A DNA stretch of 64,000 nucleotides, taken from the NCBI GenBank assembly GCA_910587695.1, contig CAJUNC010000013.1, positions 22,494 to 86,493 of the forward strand, written 5' to 3'. The position numbers were made by a program, and so were the translations under genes. This stretch comes from an uncultured Lactobacillus sp. (GTDB lineage: Bacteria > Bacillota > Bacilli > Lactobacillales > Lactobacillaceae). Below the pieces are notes generated by a model. The model saw nothing but the letters and a program-made list of their open reading frames with translations, was not told where the DNA came from and did no database searches. Below are positions 60,267 to 64,000 of the stretch, piece by piece. Within the stretch, counting starts at the first letter, position 1; each line of letters opens with the position of its first letter.

Positions 60267-60581
60267 TCAAGAAAAAAGAAGCTGGCGTATCTTCTTTCCA
60301 AAACCAGGATCGGTAACTGCGATCAATGAACGCTTGACGCCGATCGCAGCACTTAACTCCTGTTTTGTAAATTCTGTTGTTAATGCTACATCATAGCTCT
60401 TACACTTATCAGTGAATTTCTTTTGGGTGCTTTGCCCACAATCGTTTGCCATCAACACGACTTTAGCTTTTCCGGAACGAATCGTTGCTAAGACCAGATC
60501 TTGGCCTGTAGTCAACTTGCCAGCCTTCCGAGCTAATCCCAGTAAGTTTAGAGCTTTTTTTTGTTTGATCTTATTTTCCAT
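60267..60581 (-). CDS. ylxQ: L7Ae-type RNA-binding protein YlxQ
   Basis: A 104-residue K-turn-binding fold: ALNLLGLARKAGKLTTGQDLVLATIRSGKAKVVLMANDCGQST is diagnostic for the YlxQ/L7Ae-like family in nusA-infB operons. Start ATG 60581 overlaps the ylxR end by about 11 bp; an earlier in-frame ATG at 60620 lies well inside ylxR. The cellular role is poorly known. Confidence 0.92.
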   Translation of the reverse strand: MENKIKQKKALNLLGLARKAGKLTTGQDLVLATIRSGKAKVVLMANDCGQSTQKKFTDKCKSYDVALTTEFTKQELSAAIGVKRSLIAVTDPGFGKKIRQLLFS

Positions 60582-60870
60582 TGCCAAATAATTCTGCTCG
60601 TGCAACTTGGTGATCGACATATGCCACTAGCTCATCATAAAAAGCAGGTTCGATCTTAACACCAAAAACTTTATCAAAAGTCTTTTGTTCTCGAGCTTTC
60701 TTTGCGGTAGCCACATCTAAATGAATATATGCACCCCGGCCAGCCTTTTTACCAGTTGGATCAAGACTCACTTCATTTTCTTTGTTTTTCACGACGCGTA
60801 CAAGTTCTTTTTTAGGTTTCATTTCACCAGTAACAATATCTTTGCGCATTGGGATCTTGCGTTGTGCCAT
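60571..60870 (-). CDS. ylxR: YlxR/RnpM RNA-binding protein (DUF448)
   Basis: 99 residues with an RKIPMRKDIVTGEMKPKKELVRVVKN start and GRGAYIHLDVATAKKA near 43. In Bacillus the homologue binds RNase P RNA and modulates processing. It starts 11 bp after nusA. The usual CVGCR start motif is replaced by PMRKDIVTGE here, as in many lactobacilli. Confidence 0.92.
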   Translation of the reverse strand: MAQRKIPMRKDIVTGEMKPKKELVRVVKNKENEVSLDPTGKKAGRGAYIHLDVATAKKAREQKTFDKVFGVKIEPAFYDELVAYVDHQVARAELFGNGK

Positions 60871-60881
60871 GTTTGTGCCCC

Positions 60882-62015
60882 CTATTCTTCAGTCGTTTCG
60901 ATCGAAACTTCTGCTTCTAAAGCAGCCATATCGGATTCAGATTTGATATCGATCTTGTATCCGGTCAAATGCGCTGCTAAACGAGCATTTTGCCCACGTT
61001 TGCCGATCGCAAGTGAAAGTTGATCATCTGGCACGATCACCGTGCAGACACGTTCATTTTCAGGGTCAAAGCGAACTTCAACGATATTAGCTGGATTCAA
61101 AGCATTTGAGATATACTTAGCTGGATCTTCACTCCATTCAATGATGTCCATCTTTTCACCATTCAATTCATTGACGATCGCTTGAACACGTTCACCCCGT
61201 GGCCCCACACATGTTCCGATCGGATCAACGCCTTCTTCAGCCGAGTAAACCGCCACTTTAGCACGATCACCAGCTTCACGTGCGATCGATTTGATCTCAA
61301 CGGTACCATCAAAAATTTCAGGCACTTCATTTTCAAATAGGCGCTTCAATAGATCTGGGTGTGAACGACTAACGTAAACTTGTGGCCCACGATTCTTACG
61401 ACGCTTCTTGCCATCTTTATTTTCAACTTCTGGTTCATTGTTGTTAGCCGATGGATCAACGACTTTGTAGATGTAGACTTTGATCCGATCATGTGATTTG
61501 TAAACTTCACCAGGCACTTGATCTTTTTTAGACAAAACAGCTTCAACATTACCTAAATTGACATAGATATAACGGCTATCATGACGTTCAACTTCACCAG
61601 AGACGATCTCATTTTCATACTTGCTGTATTGGTCATAGATCATTTGGCGTTCTTCTTCACGCACACGTTGCATGATCACTTGTTTAGCTGTTTGAGCTGC
61701 GATCCGTCCAAAATCACGTGGTGTCACTTCAAAGCGGATCGTATCACCAACTTCATAAGCTTTGTTGATCTCTAATGCATCTTCTAAGCTAACTTCCAAG
61801 CGTGAGTCAAAGACATTGTTGACAACTTCTTTGACGGAATAGACTTTGATGTCACCTTTACGCTTGTCAAATTCAACTTCTACGTTTTGAGCTTTATCAT
61901 AATTTCGCTTGTAAGCTGAAACTAAAGCCTGTTCCAACGCATCGATCACAATTTCTTTTTTGATTCCTTTTTCTGTTTCAAGCGCATCTAATGCGTTAAG
62001 TAATTCCTTACTCAT
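60882..62015 (-). CDS. nusA: Transcription termination/antitermination factor NusA
   Basis: Binds RNA polymerase and modulates pausing and termination. The 377 residues have the N-terminal RNAP-binding domain (KELLNALDALETEKGIKKEIVIDALEQALVSAYK), an S1 domain (ENEIVSGEVERHDSRYIYVNLG near 135) and two KH domains (GTCVGPRGERVQAIVNELNGEKMDIIEW, and LAIGKRGQNARLAAHLTGYKIDI). No C-terminal acidic repeats exist, as in Firmicutes. Confidence 0.97.
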   Translation of the reverse strand: MSKELLNALDALETEKGIKKEIVIDALEQALVSAYKRNYDKAQNVEVEFDKRKGDIKVYSVKEVVNNVFDSRLEVSLEDALEINKAYEVGDTIRFEVTPRDFGRIAAQTAKQVIMQRVREEERQMIYDQYSKYENEIVSGEVERHDSRYIYVNLGNVEAVLSKKDQVPGEVYKSHDRIKVYIYKVVDPSANNNEPEVENKDGKKRRKNRGPQVYVSRSHPDLLKRLFENEVPEIFDGTVEIKSIAREAGDRAKVAVYSAEEGVDPIGTCVGPRGERVQAIVNELNGEKMDIIEWSEDPAKYISNALNPANIVEVRFDPENERVCTVIVPDDQLSLAIGKRGQNARLAAHLTGYKIDIKSESDMAALEAEVSIETTEE

Positions 62016-62044
62016 GGTTTGATTCTCCTTGTAAAAATAATCTT

Positions 62045-62515
62045 TTAAAATTTAATTGCGAGCCGCGCCTTAGCAATTTGCTTGCGTGGGATCGTGATTG
62101 TTTTTTTACGGGTCTTATCCATATATTCAAGTGTCAACTCATCTTTGGATAATGCTGTCATTGTTCCTTCATATATTTTTTTACCATCGAGCTGTTGGTA
62201 AAGTGAAATATTGATATATGAGTTCAAAGCACGTTCATAATCTTTTTCTTTTTTCAATGGACGTTCTGCCCCTGGCGAAGAAACTTCCAAATAATAAGCT
62301 TGTGGAATTGGATCTGGATCGCAATTATCCAACTTCTCACTAAGTTGGTCGCTGACAAGGGCACATTCTTCGATGTTGATGCCCCCTTCTTTGTCGATAA
62401 AGACACGCAAATACCAACTTTTTCCTTCTTTGACAAATTCGATATCAACTAATTCAAAGTGATGATCATCCAAGATCGGTGTAACTAGCTTCGTTACTGT
62501 TTCTACAACACTCAC
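62045..62515 (-). CDS. rimP: Ribosome maturation factor RimP
   Basis: Required for 30S subunit assembly. The 156 residues show FELVDIEFVKEGKSWYLRVFIDKEGGINIEECALVS near 20-55 and YYLEVSSPGAERPLKKEKDYERA near 80. First gene of the rimP-nusA-ylxR-ylxQ-infB-rbfA operon. GAGGGGGC precedes the ATG. Confidence 0.96.
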   Translation of the reverse strand: MSVVETVTKLVTPILDDHHFELVDIEFVKEGKSWYLRVFIDKEGGINIEECALVSDQLSEKLDNCDPDPIPQAYYLEVSSPGAERPLKKEKDYERALNSYINISLYQQLDGKKIYEGTMTALSKDELTLEYMDKTRKKTITIPRKQIAKARLAIKF

Positions 62516-62571
62516 GCATTAGCCCCCTCTAAAATAACTTGCAACTCTATTGTAACGCATTTTTTATTCCA

Positions 62572-62603
62572 ATAAAAAGAGTGAGCATCTCTGCTCACTC
62601 TCA
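62572..62603 (-). terminator. Hairpin with T-run in the rimP leader (attenuator candidate)
   Basis: GAGTGAGC and GCTCACTC form a perfect 8-bp stem (extended by flanking bases) with a 6-nt loop, followed by TTTTTATT on the minus strand. It stands between the best promoter (62627-62655) and rimP. Confidence 0.8.
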
Positions 62604-62626
62604 CGAGTTATCAAAATACAAAACTA

Positions 62627-62655
62627 ATTATAACATTAAAAACTTAAGAATTCAA
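62627..62655 (-). promoter_or_regulatory. Sigma-A promoter upstream of rimP
   Basis: Minus-strand TTGAAT (62650-62655), a 17-bp spacer and a perfect TATAAT (62627-62632). The start point would be only about 20 nt before the terminator-like hairpin. A weaker TACAAT box closer to rimP (near 62550) could be a second promoter. Confidence 0.8.
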
Positions 62656-62683
62656 GGTCAAGGCTGCTAGATTTATGGAACAC

Positions 62684-62726
62684 TAAAAAACGATCATAGT
62701 TTCACTTCAAACTACGACCGCTTTTT
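62684..62726 (-). terminator. Terminator after the ParB-domain gene
   Basis: AAAGCGGTCGTAGTTT pairs with AAACTATGATCGTTTT across a short loop and runs into TTTTTT on the minus strand. Confidence 0.85.
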
Positions 62727-62728
62727 AA

Positions 62729-63205
62729 TTATATTTTACAACTATCCAACATTTTTCTTAATCGATCAAATTCATTTTGATCCATACACAATTGATCAGC
62801 TAACCACCGATCAGATAAATTCAATTCGTGGATCCTATTAAAAATTTTCCCGATATTTTTTTTACCATAGCCTATTTGAGTCCAATTATGTCTGATAGTA
62901 CTTGCTAATCGTCCAGTACAGGGCTTTTTGATCACAACTACTGGCAAAAAACCTTTTTCACGCTCATAGATATCAGCATATTCAATGATTACTCGATAGC
63001 GATAATAACCATCGACAATGATATAGATTTCTTCGTCCTTATCATAATAACAAACTATTGGTAATGTATAGCCGTCACTTTTGATACTTTCATGCAATAA
63101 TTTCATCTCTAAGGGGGCAAAGTCATTTTGCCGATAACTACTTGGCCTTATCTGACTTACATGGATCGCCTTAGTTCCATAAACTGGACTAGTACATTCT
63201 TTCAT
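62729..63205 (-). CDS. ParB/Srx-fold (IbrB-like) orphan protein
   Basis: 158 residues. The N-terminal half reads as a ParB-type domain: VSQIRPSSYRQNDFAPLEMKLLHESIKSDGYTLPIVCYYD and YIIVDGYYRYRVIIE near 70, the position of the nucleotide-binding GxxRxxA motif (here GYYRYRV). The C-terminal half is a small helical, HTH-like part (NLSDRWLADQLCMDQNEFDRLRKML). It lacks the length of chromosomal ParB and has no parA neighbour. IbrB-type proteins act with IbrA-like PAPS-reductase-fold partners in mobile islands; no such partner is seen here. It lies alone between two terminators. Confidence 0.75.
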   Translation of the reverse strand: MKECTSPVYGTKAIHVSQIRPSSYRQNDFAPLEMKLLHESIKSDGYTLPIVCYYDKDEEIYIIVDGYYRYRVIIEYADIYEREKGFLPVVVIKKPCTGRLASTIRHNWTQIGYGKKNIGKIFNRIHELNLSDRWLADQLCMDQNEFDRLRKMLDSCKI

Positions 63206-63234
63206 CCGATCATCTACCTACCTTTCAATAAAAA

Positions 63235-63268
63235 ACAAAAAAGGTCGCAAGTTTATTTTGCGACCTCT
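63235..63268 (-). terminator. Terminator after the Rib-repeat surface protein gene
   Basis: AGGTCGCAA and TTGCGACCT form a perfect 9-bp stem with a 7-nt loop, followed by TTTTTTG on the minus strand. Confidence 0.9.
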
Positions 63269-63284
63269 GAAGCTAACTTATTAG

Positions 63285-64000
63285 CTAGTTTTCCTTACGT
63301 TTTTTGAAAGCGGTCAATCCAAATGTACTTGCAATAGCAAGTAAGAATAAGCCTAGGATCCCTGCCTTAGTTTCAGTCTTGTCTCCTAATTGTGCCAATT
63401 CTTGTTTTTGTTTTGTATCAGTTTGAATGCTTTCTGAAGATCCTGTAGGCGTAGTTTTTTCACTTACTCCATCTTTAGTGACCTCCGTGACATGAACAGT
63501 AACTAAAACTTCATCTGTTGAACCATCTGGATAAGTTACTACAACTATTCCTTGCTTATCTCCAGGAGTAGAAACATCGATCTTTTCTTTCCAAGAATAT
63601 TTTGTTCCCTCAGGAAGGTCATCTTTATTTTTGATACCTTGACTTGGATCAGGGAGTTTTCCTTGTTCAACAGTAACATCTTTTCCTTTAGGGTCATTTT
63701 CTTCTGCATCAGATCTCACATGGACCTTTACGATAACATCTTCACTTGAACCATCTGGATAAGTAACAGTTATCGTTCCTGTTTTATCGCCAGGCTCTGT
63801 TATGTCAGGTTCTACTTTCCATGCATACTCTGTATCTTTAGGGAGATCGTCTTTATTCTTGATCCCATCTTCTGCTGGTGGAAGTTTACCTTTAGGTGTT
63901 TCGATCGTGTCAGGAAGTGGCGTATACTTATCTGCGTCACTTTGGGTTGCTTGGTATTGTGCTGTATATGTGCCTGCTTTCACGATCGTTGTTGGTAACG
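63285..64000 (-). CDS. Cell-wall anchored surface protein with Rib-type repeats, C-terminal end
   Basis: The frame is open to base 64000, so only the last about 238 residues are seen. Two Rib/alpha-like repeats of about 80 residues are visible (GKLPPAEDGIKNKDDLPKDTEYAW ... ITVTYPDGSSEDVIVKVHV and GKLPDPSQGIKNKDDLPEGTKYSW ... VVVTYPDGSTDEVLVTVHV). A polar linker, a sorting-signal-like LAQLGDK, a membrane helix (GILGLFLLAIASTFGLTAF) and KKRKEN follow. The expected LPxTG is degenerate (LAQLG). Its role is probably in adhesion or surface coating. A GTG at 63983 is internal, not the start. Confidence 0.85.
   Translation of the reverse strand, partial: LPTTIVKAGTYTAQYQATQSDADKYTPLPDTIETPKGKLPPAEDGIKNKDDLPKDTEYAWKVEPDITEPGDKTGTITVTYPDGSSEDVIVKVHVRSDAEENDPKGKDVTVEQGKLPDPSQGIKNKDDLPEGTKYSWKEKIDVSTPGDKQGIVVVTYPDGSTDEVLVTVHVTEVTKDGVSEKTTPTGSSESIQTDTKQKQELAQLGDKTETKAGILGLFLLAIASTFGLTAFKKRKEN

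Overview
The window is a chromosomal segment of a low-GC Gram-positive bacterium of the Lactobacillaceae. Evidence: the hrcA-grpE-dnaK-dnaJ operon with CIRCE sites, T-box leaders on glyQS and hisS-aspS, the rimP-nusA-ylxR-ylxQ-infB-rbfA operon, a YSIRK-type cell-wall anchored adhesin, and AGGAGG ribosome binding sites. A Ligilactobacillus-like species is my best guess from protein style only; I could not test it. Most genes lie on the minus strand.

Layout. 1-11.4 kb: pyk (cut by the left edge)-pfkA, dnaE, a small DUF2929 membrane protein, clpB, pepT, a Nif3-like protein and trmK. 11.6-14.6 kb: rpoD and dnaG. 14.9-22.6 kb: glyQ-glyS under a glycine T-box, then recO, era, dgkA, ybeY, phoH, yqeY and rpsU. 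22.9-28.3 kb: a PPDK-regulator-like kinase (the only plus-strand housekeeping gene of any size), nfo, three overlapping glycosyltransferase genes and a YitT-type membrane protein. 28.5-33.5 kb: hisS-aspS under a T-box, tpx with a tiny membrane protein, tRNA-Ser and an orphan gene. 33.6-37.6 kb: the deoC-deoB-deoD-pdp nucleoside catabolism operon, with a cre-like site at its promoter and an in-frame TGA inside deoB. 37.8-41.7 kb: a 1277-residue G5-repeat surface protein containing three 381-bp DNA-identical repeats.

42.0-50.4 kb is a wrecked prophage. Left of the genetic switch only scraps remain: 30 codons of a Cro-like gene, a scaffold gene, a truncated capsid gene and frameshifted junk. The switch itself (three operator-like palindromes, an XRE repressor and an ImmA-type metalloprotease) looks intact. 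Between switch and integrase sits a cargo block of a membrane protein, three lipoproteins, a broken rhuM and a zinc-ribbon membrane protein. A 28-bp element occurs five times in this block, placed 23-26 nt before the start codon of four of the genes. The tyrosine integrase is frameshifted. The relic therefore appears fixed in place but may still express immunity and surface-exposed exclusion functions. This is the most interesting part of the window.

50.5-62.5 kb returns to core genes: tRNA-Arg, dnaJ, dnaK, grpE and hrcA (promoter flanked by two CIRCE elements), ribF, truB, rbfA, infB, ylxQ, ylxR, nusA and rimP (a terminator-like hairpin lies between its best promoter and the gene). 62.7-64 kb: a ParB-domain orphan and the 3' end of a second Rib-repeat surface protein, cut by the right edge.
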